Below are positions 34,775-43,996 of a stretch of DNA of 64,000 bases, in pieces. Source of the stretch: Bin80 sp965219915. Lineage in GTDB: Bacteria; Bacteroidota; Rhodothermia; Rhodothermales; Bin80. A program made the position numbers and the translations under genes. How positions within the stretch are numbered: position 1 is the first letter of the stretch; each line of letters opens with the position of its first letter. The notes under the pieces were generated by a model that had not been told where the DNA came from, did no database searches, and saw only the letters and a program-made list of their open reading frames with translations. The stretch is from the NCBI GenBank assembly GCA_965219915.1, contig OZ244794.1, positions 372,001-436,000 on the forward strand, written 5' to 3'.

Positions 34775-36259
34775 ATGAATGCAGCAACCACCGAAGCCCT
34801 GTACGAACCCGTAATCGGACTGGAAGTCCACTGTCAGTTGCTGACAGAATCCAAGACGTTCAGCCCCGATTCTGCGGAATTTGGTGCTCCCCCCAACCAA
34901 CATGTGGATCCTGTCAGTCTAGGACTTCCCGGTACTCTCCCGGTCCTGAACTCCACGGTTGTTGAATTTGCGGTGCGTCTGGGCCTGGCAACAAACTGCC
35001 AGATCACCGAGCGCAGCATTTTGGCACGCAAGCATTATTTCTATCCTGATCTACCCAAGGGATACCAGATCTCTCAGTTCGAATCCCCCATTTGCGTGGC
35101 CGGATATCTTGATATCGGGCCAACACGCCGAATCCGAATCACACGTATTCACATTGAGGAGGACGCGGGCAAATCGTTGCATGATCAGGATCCCACGAGT
35201 ACACTCCTAGATTACAATCGTTGCGGTGTGCCACTTCTGGAAATCGTTTCCGAGCCTGATATGCGCTCCGGGGCGGAGGCCAACCTTTACATGCAGAAGA
35301 TACGTCAACTGGTCCGCTACCTTGAAATTAGCGACGGTAATATGGAGGAGGGGTCTCTTCGCTGCGATGCGAATGTGTCTGTTCGACCGGAAGGGACACA
35401 AGCGCTCGGAACGAAAACGGAAATCAAGAACATGAACTCGTTCCGTCATGTGGAGCGGGCCATTGATCACGAAGTGCGTCGACAAACTGCCTTGCTGAAA
35501 CGCGGAATTCCGGTCACACACGAAACTCGGCTCTGGGACGATGCCTCTGGGGAAACACGTTCGATGCGCTCAAAAGAAGAGGCCCATGACTATCGTTATT
35601 TCCCGGACCCGGACTTGCCCCCTATTCTGGTTACCGACGACGCCAAAGCGACCATTGAGGCCGGGATGCCAAGGCTGCCCGCTGCTCGTCATCGTCACTA
35701 TGTTCAAGCGTTCCAGTTACCTGAGTATGATGCAGGTGTTCTGACGGAAGAGCGACCCGTTGCCGACTACTTTGAGCAGGCGGTGGACATGCTTAGGTCT
35801 TCGGAGTCAAATGCTTCCCTCCCGGTTCAAGCCAAGATGCTGTCAAATTTTGTCATGGGAGATGTATTGAGAGCCTGTAAGGAGGACGGTATGGAGATAG
35901 CAAATTTTCCTATCCAGCCTCGTCGACTGGCACAGCTTGCGCATCTTCGGATAGAATCCACGGTCAGCTCAAGCGGTGCTCAACTTCTGTTTGAAAAGAT
36001 GTTGTCTGATGATCGCGCACCACGGACTATTGCCAAAGAGCATAACTTGATACAGGTTTCTGATCGTGGTGCGTTGGAGCCGATAGTGGATCGCGTGCTG
36101 GATGAGCACCCAAAGCAGGTTAGAATGTACCTGGACGGCAAGCAGTCTATTGTCGGGTTTTTTATCGGGCAAGTAATGCGCCGCTTCAGCGGATCCCCGG
36201 ATCCCCGGCTTGTGCGTACCTTATTGGTAGAAGGGCTAAACTCTCGAAACCATGAATGA
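34775..36259 (+). CDS. gatB: Aspartyl/glutamyl-tRNA(Asn/Gln) amidotransferase subunit B
   Basis: A 494-residue GatB, which activates Glu-tRNA(Gln) or Asp-tRNA(Asn) for amidation with ammonia from GatA. Recognisable blocks: YEPVIGLEVHCQLLTESKTF at residues 10-29, ARKHYFYPDLPKGYQISQFE, RIHIEEDAGKSLHDQ, DYNRCGVPLLEIVSEPDMRS and SLRCDANVSVRPEG, then the GatB/YqeY helical tail (QLLFEKMLSDDRAPRTIAKEHNLIQVSD) to GFFIGQVMRRFSGSPDP. Full length. gatA and gatC are not in the window. Its end overlaps the next start by eight bases (ATGAATGA). Confidence 0.95.
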   Translation: MNAATTEALYEPVIGLEVHCQLLTESKTFSPDSAEFGAPPNQHVDPVSLGLPGTLPVLNSTVVEFAVRLGLATNCQITERSILARKHYFYPDLPKGYQISQFESPICVAGYLDIGPTRRIRITRIHIEEDAGKSLHDQDPTSTLLDYNRCGVPLLEIVSEPDMRSGAEANLYMQKIRQLVRYLEISDGNMEEGSLRCDANVSVRPEGTQALGTKTEIKNMNSFRHVERAIDHEVRRQTALLKRGIPVTHETRLWDDASGETRSMRSKEEAHDYRYFPDPDLPPILVTDDAKATIEAGMPRLPAARHRHYVQAFQLPEYDAGVLTEERPVADYFEQAVDMLRSSESNASLPVQAKMLSNFVMGDVLRACKEDGMEIANFPIQPRRLAQLAHLRIESTVSSSGAQLLFEKMLSDDRAPRTIAKEHNLIQVSDRGALEPIVDRVLDEHPKQVRMYLDGKQSIVGFFIGQVMRRFSGSPDPRLVRTLLVEGLNSRNHE

Positions 36260-37613
36260 ATCAGTCAGCAATATGAGACGGGCTGTACTGTATTGTATCA
36301 TTGTTGCGATTTCCGGGCTTTCCTGCGCACGGGCGGAGCAAAGTCCTCCACCCGTTCAGAGTTCATTTGAAGGTATCCTTACTATTCGCCCGGAGGTGGA
36401 TCCCACAAAGGACTACCGTGGGTTTGAGGTCCTTGTGGCACAGAGTGAAGATGGAGAACCAGACACACTGGGCTACGCCGTAACTGACACCAGCGGTTAC
36501 TTCTCCATGCGGGTGACTGCTCCCGAAAGGGGGATGTACGGCCTGGTGATCAGCCGCGTCGGGCAAATTCTGGCGTCTGGCCGGATCATTATCGCGGATG
36601 GTGACTCAGCTTCACTGGTGGCTGCCTTTCCTCTGAATGGTCGGACTATGCGTATCCGATCCCTGGAGAACTCGGCTTGGCAGGCGTATCAGAATACGCT
36701 CGCTCAACATGAGCGGGAGCTGGTTGAATTGGTGCAGTCAGGCGCTTACGAAGAAGCGGTCGTAAACGCCCGTTTTTCACAAACCACCACGATTCTGTGG
36801 GATTTGCAGCAAACATTCCCAAACTCAATGGCAGGTGAACTAGCTGCTGCGGAGGCCATCGTAATGGGATCAGGTTGGAATGATTCTCTCGCGGTCGCCC
36901 GCATGCGCGCGCTTTCGAGCTCAAATGCACGGTTCATTGACGCGGCCCGATCAGCTAGACATGCCCAGGCTCGCCTCGCAGGTCAGGCTGCCGCCTTAGC
37001 CCTGTTGGATGAGTTAACAGAACGAACTGAATCCTCCGTCCAGAGAGCAGAAATTGCATCGGAACGTGTGCTTGCCCATATCGACAGTTCTCAGTTCGAT
37101 GCAGCAATTGAGGTTGCTCAGACCATGCAGGAGAATTTTGTGGAGACGCAGTGGGCCACGTGGGCCGAACGTGCCACCTACGAAATCCTGAATCTCCTGC
37201 CTGGAATGGAAGCTCCCAACTTCGCTGTCCGTGATGCAAATGGAGACTCTCTGAGTCTGCACGATTTGAGGGGCAAACACGTAGTCCTCGAGTTCTACCG
37301 GCCGGAAGACGACCTGTACCAACGTGAACTGCCCGGTCGCAACAACATAATTACCGTTCTTGGAGCTGATCAGGTGGAAATAGTATCGATCTCCATGCAG
37401 CCGGATACACTGGTTAATGAAGCGTTTTTCGAGGAGAGGATTGCACCAGGACGACATGTATATGGCGGCCTGGATGTTGCGCAGCAGTATAACATACATG
37501 TGCTTCCAACGCGTTACGTGATAGATCCTCAGGGCAATCTGGTGAACAAGTACGTCGGAGGCACAATGGCAGCGCTTTACGAGGACATGGTGGGACTATC
37601 AGAGCAACAGTAA
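36252..37613 (+). CDS. Exported thioredoxin-fold lipoprotein lacking the CxxC motif
   Basis: A 453-residue protein with signal peptide and lipobox GLSC (Cys25); an internal ATG at 36273 is also possible. The middle part (about 45-310) has a short beta-sandwich-like start (GYAVTDTSGYFSMRVTAP) then mostly helix, resembling the DUF4369-plus-linker part of Bacteroidota TlpA-like proteins. The C-terminal 135 residues are a redoxin/TlpA fold: PGMEAPNFAVRDANGDSLSLHDLRGKHVVLEFYR, ending with LPTRYVIDPQGNLVNKYVG. Where active TlpA proteins have WCxxC, this one has FYRPEDDLYQREL, so thiol redox chemistry is unlikely. A scaffold or binding role is inferred. It overlaps gatB by eight bases. Confidence 0.72.
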   Translation: MNESVSNMRRAVLYCIIVAISGLSCARAEQSPPPVQSSFEGILTIRPEVDPTKDYRGFEVLVAQSEDGEPDTLGYAVTDTSGYFSMRVTAPERGMYGLVISRVGQILASGRIIIADGDSASLVAAFPLNGRTMRIRSLENSAWQAYQNTLAQHERELVELVQSGAYEEAVVNARFSQTTTILWDLQQTFPNSMAGELAAAEAIVMGSGWNDSLAVARMRALSSSNARFIDAARSARHAQARLAGQAAALALLDELTERTESSVQRAEIASERVLAHIDSSQFDAAIEVAQTMQENFVETQWATWAERATYEILNLLPGMEAPNFAVRDANGDSLSLHDLRGKHVVLEFYRPEDDLYQRELPGRNNIITVLGADQVEIVSISMQPDTLVNEAFFEERIAPGRHVYGGLDVAQQYNIHVLPTRYVIDPQGNLVNKYVGGTMAALYEDMVGLSEQQ

Positions 37614-37628
37614 TCAATCATATTGGAG

Positions 37629-38411
37629 ATGCTTATAGCTGGAAACTGGAAAATGAATACCGACGCGAGCTCTTGCGTAGAGCTAGCGCGTGGCGTGGTT
37701 CAGGAAAGTGAAAACGCGGGAGTGGTAAGGGTCACTGTCTGTCCGCCAAATGTGTTTTTGAGCACCGTAGGCACGGTACTTAACGGCACACGAGTAAGTT
37801 TGGGCGCGCAGAATATGCATGCACTGGGCAGCGGAGCATACACCGGGGAGGTTTCCGGGGAAATGCTGCGTTCTTTGGGATGCCGCTACGTAATTCTCGG
37901 GCACTCGGAGCGACGACAGCACTTTGGAGAAACAGATGCCGAGGTCAATCGAAAGGTCAAGAAAGCGATCAAGGTGAAATTGGTGCCTATTGTCTGTGTC
38001 GGAGAGAATCTTGATCAACGCAGGGCCGGAAGGGAGCGTGAGGTTGTTGCCTCCCAGGTGAAATATGCACTTGAGGGTTTTACTCTATCATCCCCAAATG
38101 CATTGATTATCGCATATGAACCGGTGTGGGCAATAGGTACGGGGGAAACTGCATCTCCCGTTCAGGCACAGGATATGCACGCGCTGATACGTAAACTTGT
38201 GCGCCAGCAGTTTGGAGAGAAGATCGCAAGTGGTCTGCACATTCTCTATGGGGGAAGCATGACGCCTACAAATGCAAAGGACCTCCTGAGCGAGAAAGAT
38301 GTAGATGGAGGCTTGATTGGAGGTGCAAGCCTCAATGCCGATGTTTTCGGCCAGATTATCCAGGCTGCAAAGGATGTTGAACAAGGCAGTCGGACAGCAA
38401 GCACGACCTGA
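37629..38411 (+). CDS. tpiA: Triosephosphate isomerase
   Basis: A 260-residue TIM-barrel enzyme interconverting dihydroxyacetone phosphate and glyceraldehyde-3-phosphate. The ATG at 37629 gives the family start MLIAGNWKMN with the catalytic Lys (Lys9 here). The electrophile His is in YVILGHSERR, and the catalytic base Glu is in AYEPVWAIGTG. The phosphate loop is represented by LYGGSMTP and GGLIGGASL. All catalytic residues are present. It closes the gatB operon at 15 bases from the previous stop. About 300 bases of non-coding sequence follow. Confidence 0.96.
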   Translation: MLIAGNWKMNTDASSCVELARGVVQESENAGVVRVTVCPPNVFLSTVGTVLNGTRVSLGAQNMHALGSGAYTGEVSGEMLRSLGCRYVILGHSERRQHFGETDAEVNRKVKKAIKVKLVPIVCVGENLDQRRAGREREVVASQVKYALEGFTLSSPNALIIAYEPVWAIGTGETASPVQAQDMHALIRKLVRQQFGEKIASGLHILYGGSMTPTNAKDLLSEKDVDGGLIGGASLNADVFGQIIQAAKDVEQGSRTASTT

Positions 38412-38535
38412 CTTTTCTGGGCAAGGCCTCTTGCTTCAACGTTACCGGCCTAGTATTTGTGTTGCGAGTTTAGCGAAATGCGCGAGCCGCCGGATTGTGC
38501 GTGAAGGGATGGACTCACACTACTGTTGAGCCCAA

Positions 38536-38571
38536 TTGCTCAGCCGTGACTTTCATGCTTGACCTGAGCAA
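38536..38571. repeat. Inverted repeat between tpiA and uvrA
   Basis: TTGCTCAG (38536-38543) and CTGAGCAA (38564-38571) are perfect 8-base arms around 20 bases. It sits 125 bases after tpiA and could be a terminator, though no T-run follows. The rest of 38412-38707 shows no gene. Confidence 0.35.
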
Positions 38572-38707
38572 GATTATTTCTTCAGGCCGTATGAACACCG
38601 TGCTCCCTCGCACTGGCTGAATCATAAAAATTGAATGGTTGTCCTGCTTACATCCTCTACATTAGGGAGAAGTATTCTGGATTTGCGTAGAAGTGGTTTT
38701 TGACCCG

Positions 38708-41557
38708 ATGCAGATGTCTCATCCAAGCCCTCGCGACTACATCAGTATTCGGGGAGCCCGCCAACACAATTTGAAGGATATTGACCTGACGCTGCCCAAG
38801 CGGCGCATTGTCGTTGTAACCGGACCATCCGGTTCAGGCAAGTCAAGCCTGGCTTTCGACACCATTTTTGCAGAAGGTCAGCGACGCTATATGGAGAGCT
38901 TGAGTTCCTATGCGCGCCAGTTTCTCGAGCGCATGGACAAACCGGATGTAGACCTGATCGCAGGCCTTGCTCCCGCCATTGCTATTGAGCAGCAGTCACT
39001 ATCCAAAAACCCCCGGTCCACAGTCGCCACACAAACTGAACTGTATGACCACCTGCGAATGCTCTACGCTCAGATCGGAAAAACCATATCTCCAATCAGT
39101 GGTCGCGTTGTCTTGCAGGACACCCCCCGCTCGGTAGCAAACACCTTGCAATCCACACTACCGGACGGCACACGATTTTTTCTGACCTTCCCAATCCCAA
39201 AACATCATCGCAGCTGGCTTGGGGTTGATGTCCTGTTTGAGAGAGGGTTTCATCGGCTACTCCTAATTCGCGAGAAGCACTTGGAGTTCGTGGATCCTGA
39301 AAAGGTAAGAGCTTTTGCTGAGGAGGAGCGAATTGACTTGGATTCCGCCTTGTTCCTGCTTGATCGACTTGTTGTCCGGCAGGGCGATGAGCAAAATACC
39401 AGCCGCATAGCAGACTCGGTGGAAGCAGCTTTCCAGGAGGGCAATGGCTACTGTTCCGTCATAGTACCTTCGCCTGCCTCCAGAGACTCTGTGGAATCCC
39501 GTCTGGATTTCAGTGACCGGCTGGAATGCGACGGAATGCACTTTCCAAGCCTGATGCCCAACCTGTTTTCATTCAACAGCCCTCTGGGTGCTTGTCCTAC
39601 TTGTAACGGCCACGGACGAACAAAAGGCGCGGTTCGGGATCTGGTGATCCCCGATCAGAGTCTGACGCTAGAAGAAGGAGCCGTGGCTCCCTTTGAGGGG
39701 GAACCGGCCTGGAATGAGTTCAAGAATCACATGCTTTCCTTTGCCAGAGGTCGCGGGATTAGTATACATATACCGTACCGCGACCTGCCGGAAGTAGATA
39801 CACACCTTCTTTGGCATGGCGACGGCTCCTACAAAGGTATTTTCAGTTTCTTCAAATACCTGAAAGAGCATCTTCGACGCAAAGCGTTCAGGTTTCACTA
39901 TAACAAATTTGCTGCTTTTGGAGTCTGTGCCAGATGCGATGGTACCCGCCTTCGGAAGGAAGCACTCTACGTGCAAATAGGCGGCAAGAATATCGGTGAG
40001 ATCATACAAATGACCATCCGCGAGGCCAAGGAATTTTTTGGCGATCTCGCACTCACACAACACGAACAGGACGTTGGGGGCATTCTGCTCGAAGAAATCC
40101 GTAAACGCTTGCGATTTTTGGTTGATGTGGGACTTGATTACGTAACACTCGGAAGGCCTTCCATGTCTCTCAGTGGAGGCGAGAGCCAACGCATCCGCCT
40201 CGCCACAGCTTTAGGGAGTGCACTCGTCGGCGCACTCTATGTCCTTGATGAACCCACGATTGGTTTACATCCCCGTGATACTTTGCGCCTCATCCGAATC
40301 CTCGAGCGAATGCGTGATCTGGGCAATACCGTCATCGTCGTAGAACATGATGCAGACGTGATCCGCAGTGCAAACTATATCGTAGACCTCGGACCTGAAT
40401 CAGGAACGCGGGGCGGTAAAGTAATATTCAATGGATCGCTGGACCAGATGCTTCGGGACAACAAATCTGCGACTGGAACCTACTTGAGCGGGCGAAAACG
40501 GATCCCTGTCCCGCACGAACGTCGCAGGCCCAACTGGACAAGCAAGGTCGAAATCAAGGGCGCATATGTCAACAATCTGAAGCAGCTGGATGTCGCGTTC
40601 CCCATAGGATTAATTACCTGCGTATCCGGTGTCAGCGGTTCAGGAAAATCCTCACTGGTCCAGGAAACACTTTACAAAGGACTGGAACACAACCTGGGAG
40701 AGTATCACGTGGACCCGGACCCTACACCATACCAGTCCATTAGAGTTCCTTCAAATCTCTGGCATGTACGGATGGTTGACCAGTCACCGATCGGCCGTTC
40801 CTCCCGCTCGAACCTGGTGACCTATGTTAAAGCTTTTGAAGTCATCCGTAGTATTTTTGCAAAAACCGATCAGGCACAGATTCATAGGTACACGCCAGGA
40901 CATTTTTCATTCAACGTTCCCGGTGGTCGGTGTGAGGAATGCAGGGGGGAAGGTACAATCAGGGTACAAATGCAATTCCTAGCCGATCTCTACTTACCCT
41001 GCGAAGAATGCAATGGTACACGGTACAAAGAGTCAACCCTTGATGTACTTTACAAGGGAAAAAATATCCATGATGTGCTCAATATGTCCGTCGATGAGGC
41101 GCTGGAATTCTTTCACGACTCCCCTCGTCTGTGCCGACTGCTCGGGCCCTTCAAAACCATCGGGCTGGGCTATATAACGCTGGGGCAGCCATCCCCAACG
41201 CTTTCCGGCGGCGAGGCACAGCGAATCAAACTGGCCAGTTGTATCGCGCACCGTGTAGATCGGCGTACACTATATGTATTTGACGAACCCACGACGGGGC
41301 TGCATTTTGTGGACATCCAGAAGCTCATTTTCGCGTTTCAGCAACTCACTGATGCCGGGCACACTGTCGTGGTCGTTGAGCACAATCTGGACATGCTCAA
41401 ATGTGCTGACTACATAATTGACCTGGGACCTGAGGGTGGGGATGACGGTGGATACATTGTGGCGGCGGGAACTCCCGAGGAGGTTGCCCAGGTCCCTGAG
41501 AGCCACACCGGACGATTCCTGAGACCGCTTCTTGCGTCCAGAAAAGTAATCGCCTGA
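38708..41557 (+). CDS. uvrA: UvrABC excinuclease ATPase subunit A
   Basis: A 949-residue UvrA, the damage-sensing ABC ATPase of nucleotide-excision repair. Starts possible at ATG 38708 or 38714 (a GTG at 38693 is less likely). First ATPase: Walker A GPSGSGKSSLAFDT near residue 40, zinc module CPTCNGHGR, and CARCDGTRLRKEAL, signature LSGGESQRIRLA, Walker B YVLDEPTIGLHPRD. Second ATPase: GVSGSGKSSL, zinc finger CEECRGEGTIR to CEECNGTRYKESTL, signature LSGGEAQRIKLA, Walker B YVFDEPTTGLHF. Length and motif set are those of a genuine UvrA. It is not linked to uvrC (13032) or uvrB, as is common. Confidence 0.96.
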   Translation: MQMSHPSPRDYISIRGARQHNLKDIDLTLPKRRIVVVTGPSGSGKSSLAFDTIFAEGQRRYMESLSSYARQFLERMDKPDVDLIAGLAPAIAIEQQSLSKNPRSTVATQTELYDHLRMLYAQIGKTISPISGRVVLQDTPRSVANTLQSTLPDGTRFFLTFPIPKHHRSWLGVDVLFERGFHRLLLIREKHLEFVDPEKVRAFAEEERIDLDSALFLLDRLVVRQGDEQNTSRIADSVEAAFQEGNGYCSVIVPSPASRDSVESRLDFSDRLECDGMHFPSLMPNLFSFNSPLGACPTCNGHGRTKGAVRDLVIPDQSLTLEEGAVAPFEGEPAWNEFKNHMLSFARGRGISIHIPYRDLPEVDTHLLWHGDGSYKGIFSFFKYLKEHLRRKAFRFHYNKFAAFGVCARCDGTRLRKEALYVQIGGKNIGEIIQMTIREAKEFFGDLALTQHEQDVGGILLEEIRKRLRFLVDVGLDYVTLGRPSMSLSGGESQRIRLATALGSALVGALYVLDEPTIGLHPRDTLRLIRILERMRDLGNTVIVVEHDADVIRSANYIVDLGPESGTRGGKVIFNGSLDQMLRDNKSATGTYLSGRKRIPVPHERRRPNWTSKVEIKGAYVNNLKQLDVAFPIGLITCVSGVSGSGKSSLVQETLYKGLEHNLGEYHVDPDPTPYQSIRVPSNLWHVRMVDQSPIGRSSRSNLVTYVKAFEVIRSIFAKTDQAQIHRYTPGHFSFNVPGGRCEECRGEGTIRVQMQFLADLYLPCEECNGTRYKESTLDVLYKGKNIHDVLNMSVDEALEFFHDSPRLCRLLGPFKTIGLGYITLGQPSPTLSGGEAQRIKLASCIAHRVDRRTLYVFDEPTTGLHFVDIQKLIFAFQQLTDAGHTVVVVEHNLDMLKCADYIIDLGPEGGDDGGYIVAAGTPEEVAQVPESHTGRFLRPLLASRKVIA

Positions 41558-41636
41558 ACGCATCTGTTACTTTTTCTCATTTCGCGGCGACTGCCTTTGG
41601 AGTACTTCTGTTAAAATTGTCCTATGGGGCACCACT

Positions 41637-42908
41637 ATGACGCCGCTCACTGAGATGAATGTCCACGCGCCCGTTGTGGGACGGCGAATTGCGTTGTTTG
41701 CGGGAGCCTACAACCACATCTCGGATGGCGTTGCGCTTACGCTCAATCGGCTGGTGCTCTACTTGGAGAACAGGGGGGCCAAAGTCCTGGTTTTCGCTCC
41801 TACTACCAATAAAAATCCCCCTGCGGTGCGTCACACCGGAACTCTCATCTCGGTTCCCTCCATTCCATTTCCTGGTCGCAGCGACTATCGGCTTACGGTT
41901 GGCCTTTCACGGAAGGGCTGGTCCAGTCTGGAAGCCTTTGATCCAGATCTGGTACACATTGCCACCCCAGACTATGCAGGAGCACAGGCACTCAAGTGGG
42001 CAAAGTCACGGGAGGTACCAGTTGTATCTTCCTTCCATACGCATTTTGCCGCGTACCTGAAACACTTTGCGTCCTATAACCCACTGTACCGTATGGACCT
42101 CCTGGAGAATACGGCGTGGAAATACGGGCGCTGGTTTTATACTCAGGTTGAGCACATTTACGTCCCCTCACCCAGCATTGGCAACGAACTTCGCGCTCAA
42201 GGCATTACAAACGGGATAAAGGTTTGGGCGCGAGGCGTGGATGCGCAGCGATTTTCTCCTGACCACCGCAGCCCTGAGTGGCGTTTAGCACACGGATTTA
42301 CTGAAAAGGATGTTATTGTGACTTATGTGGGCCGACTGGTCTGGGAGAAAAAACTTTCTGTTTTTGCCGAAGTAATTGAGGGCCTCAAAACACAGGGCAT
42401 TCCGCATCAAAGCTTGGTCGTTGGTGATGGTCCGGTCCGTGATACCCTGAAAGAGCGGCTCACGGACACTGTGTTCACTGGCCGTCTGCATGGAGAAGAC
42501 CTCTCGTCCGCGTATGCTTCAAGCGACATCTTCTTGTTTCCCAGCGACACCGAGACCTTTGGCAATGTGACGTTAGAAGCCATGGCTTCCGGGCTTCCGA
42601 CAGTGTGTGCAGACGCCGCCGGCAGTGACCTCCTGGTTATGGACGGCAAGACCGGCTATCTGGCCCCCCCAAATGACACTCCAGCTTTCCTCACACATGT
42701 AGAAACCCTCATTTCTGATCCCTCGTTGAGGATAAAGATGGGGAAGGCCGCACGCTCACGTGCAGAGGCCTTCGAGTGGAAAAATGTAATGGGACACCTG
42801 GCCAGTTACTACGAGGAGATCTGGAATAAGCGTAATGGAGATGGTGGCAACGGTGTTGCGGCAAATGGCGCAGCCGTAAACGTCCCTGCGCGAAAGGCTG
42901 TTGCTTAG
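41637..42908 (+). CDS. Glycosyltransferase family 4 (SQD2/mannosyltransferase-like)
   Basis: A 423-residue GT-B retaining glycosyltransferase. The N-terminal half has RIALFAGAYNHISDGVALTLNRLVLYLENRGAKVLVFAP, a glycine-rich start like that of SQD2 and GDP-mannose-dependent transferases, then PDLVHIATPDYAGAQALKWAK and SSFHTHFAAYLKHF. The C-terminal domain has TYVGRLVWEKKL, VVGDGPVRDTL and the conserved sugar-nucleotide block FLFPSDTETFGNVTLEAMASGLPTV, with the E-x7-E pair. The last 25 residues are a low-complexity Asn/Gly/Ala tail. The next GT4 gene begins two bases after its stop, so the two are probably one transcript. Sugar and acceptor (glycolipid or envelope polysaccharide) cannot be fixed. 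Confidence 0.86.
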   Translation: MTPLTEMNVHAPVVGRRIALFAGAYNHISDGVALTLNRLVLYLENRGAKVLVFAPTTNKNPPAVRHTGTLISVPSIPFPGRSDYRLTVGLSRKGWSSLEAFDPDLVHIATPDYAGAQALKWAKSREVPVVSSFHTHFAAYLKHFASYNPLYRMDLLENTAWKYGRWFYTQVEHIYVPSPSIGNELRAQGITNGIKVWARGVDAQRFSPDHRSPEWRLAHGFTEKDVIVTYVGRLVWEKKLSVFAEVIEGLKTQGIPHQSLVVGDGPVRDTLKERLTDTVFTGRLHGEDLSSAYASSDIFLFPSDTETFGNVTLEAMASGLPTVCADAAGSDLLVMDGKTGYLAPPNDTPAFLTHVETLISDPSLRIKMGKAARSRAEAFEWKNVMGHLASYYEEIWNKRNGDGGNGVAANGAAVNVPARKAVA

Positions 42909-42910
42909 CT

Positions 42911-43996
42911 GTGCGTCTACTCTTTGTTTCTCACTCGTTCCCCCCGGAGAACAGGCCCCTCGAAAGTATTGGAGGGATGCAGCGCGTTGCAGTGGAACTG
43001 GCGGATGCGTTGTCTGCCAGAGATGATGTGCAATATCAGCAACTGGTGCTTCGCAGTGCATGGAAATGGCACCACATCCAGTGTGTCCCCTGGCTTGCGA
43101 GCGCTGCAGCGCGCCTGCACAGGATCTCTATGCGGAGAGATGTGGATGTAGTGCTGTTCTCTTCAATGGTTACCGGTGCACTTGCCACCCTCATCCGAAG
43201 ACCGTGTAACGCCGCAAATATCAAGCTGGCGGCGATTGCACATGGACGTGACATAACGCTTCCCGGTATTTACCAAATGCTCCAGGTTCGCCGCACACTA
43301 AGGGCCTTGGACCTTGTACTACCCGTAAGTCGGGCTACGGGTGCTGAATGTGCAAAACGAGATATGCCTTCTCCCCGCATCCGTGTGATCCCCAATGGGG
43401 TCGCATTATCGAGATACAGGATCGGAACCGGTAGCGGGAGCACGTCACTGCGTCTGGCAAGCGTTGGTCGCTTGGTCAAACGAAAGGGTTTTGCCTGGTT
43501 TATTGACCAAGTAATGCCCAAGCTACCCGCAAATGTTGAGTATAGAATTGCCGGCTCTGGACCGGAAGTCGAGGCTATTCAGCAGGCCATAAAGCGACAT
43601 GGTCTTGAGGGACGTGTACGTTTGCTTGGGCGCTGCTCTGATGAGGATCTCGTAAAACTTTACTGTGATTCGGATTTACTGGTCATGCCCAATATCCCGG
43701 TCAGAGGAGACATGGAAGGGTTTGGCGTCGTCATGCTTGAAGCCGGCGCATGCGGAACGCCCGCGATAGCAGCTAATCTGGAAGGCATTCAAGATGTGAT
43801 CACGGACGGAGTAAACGGTCACCTCGTCAAAAGCGGTGACTCGACTGGATTTGCCGATGCTATCCTTAACAGCCCGACCACACTGACGGCGCGCGCGCAT
43901 ACCCGGGAGCACACCACCGCCAACTTTGGATGGCCTAACGTTGCAGAGATTTATGTCAGAAAACTCCGCGAGCTACATACCGGCACACTCACTTAG
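42911..43996 (+). CDS. Glycosyltransferase family 4
   Basis: A 361-residue GT-B glycosyltransferase starting with GTG at 42911, two bases after the previous gene; no ATG is available at a sensible place. The family start is seen in RLLFVSHSFPPENRPLESIGGMQRVAVELADAL. The C-terminal nucleotide-sugar domain has VIPNGVALSRY, LASVGRLVKRKGFAWFIDQV, YRIAGSGPEVEAI, LLGRCSDEDLVKLYCDSDLLVMPN and MEGFGVVMLEAGACGTPAIAAN with the usual Glu pair. It most likely adds a second sugar after its neighbour. Its last 24 bases overlap the end of the convergent TPR gene. Confidence 0.87.
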   Translation: MRLLFVSHSFPPENRPLESIGGMQRVAVELADALSARDDVQYQQLVLRSAWKWHHIQCVPWLASAAARLHRISMRRDVDVVLFSSMVTGALATLIRRPCNAANIKLAAIAHGRDITLPGIYQMLQVRRTLRALDLVLPVSRATGAECAKRDMPSPRIRVIPNGVALSRYRIGTGSGSTSLRLASVGRLVKRKGFAWFIDQVMPKLPANVEYRIAGSGPEVEAIQQAIKRHGLEGRVRLLGRCSDEDLVKLYCDSDLLVMPNIPVRGDMEGFGVVMLEAGACGTPAIAANLEGIQDVITDGVNGHLVKSGDSTGFADAILNSPTTLTARAHTREHTTANFGWPNVAEIYVRKLRELHTGTLT

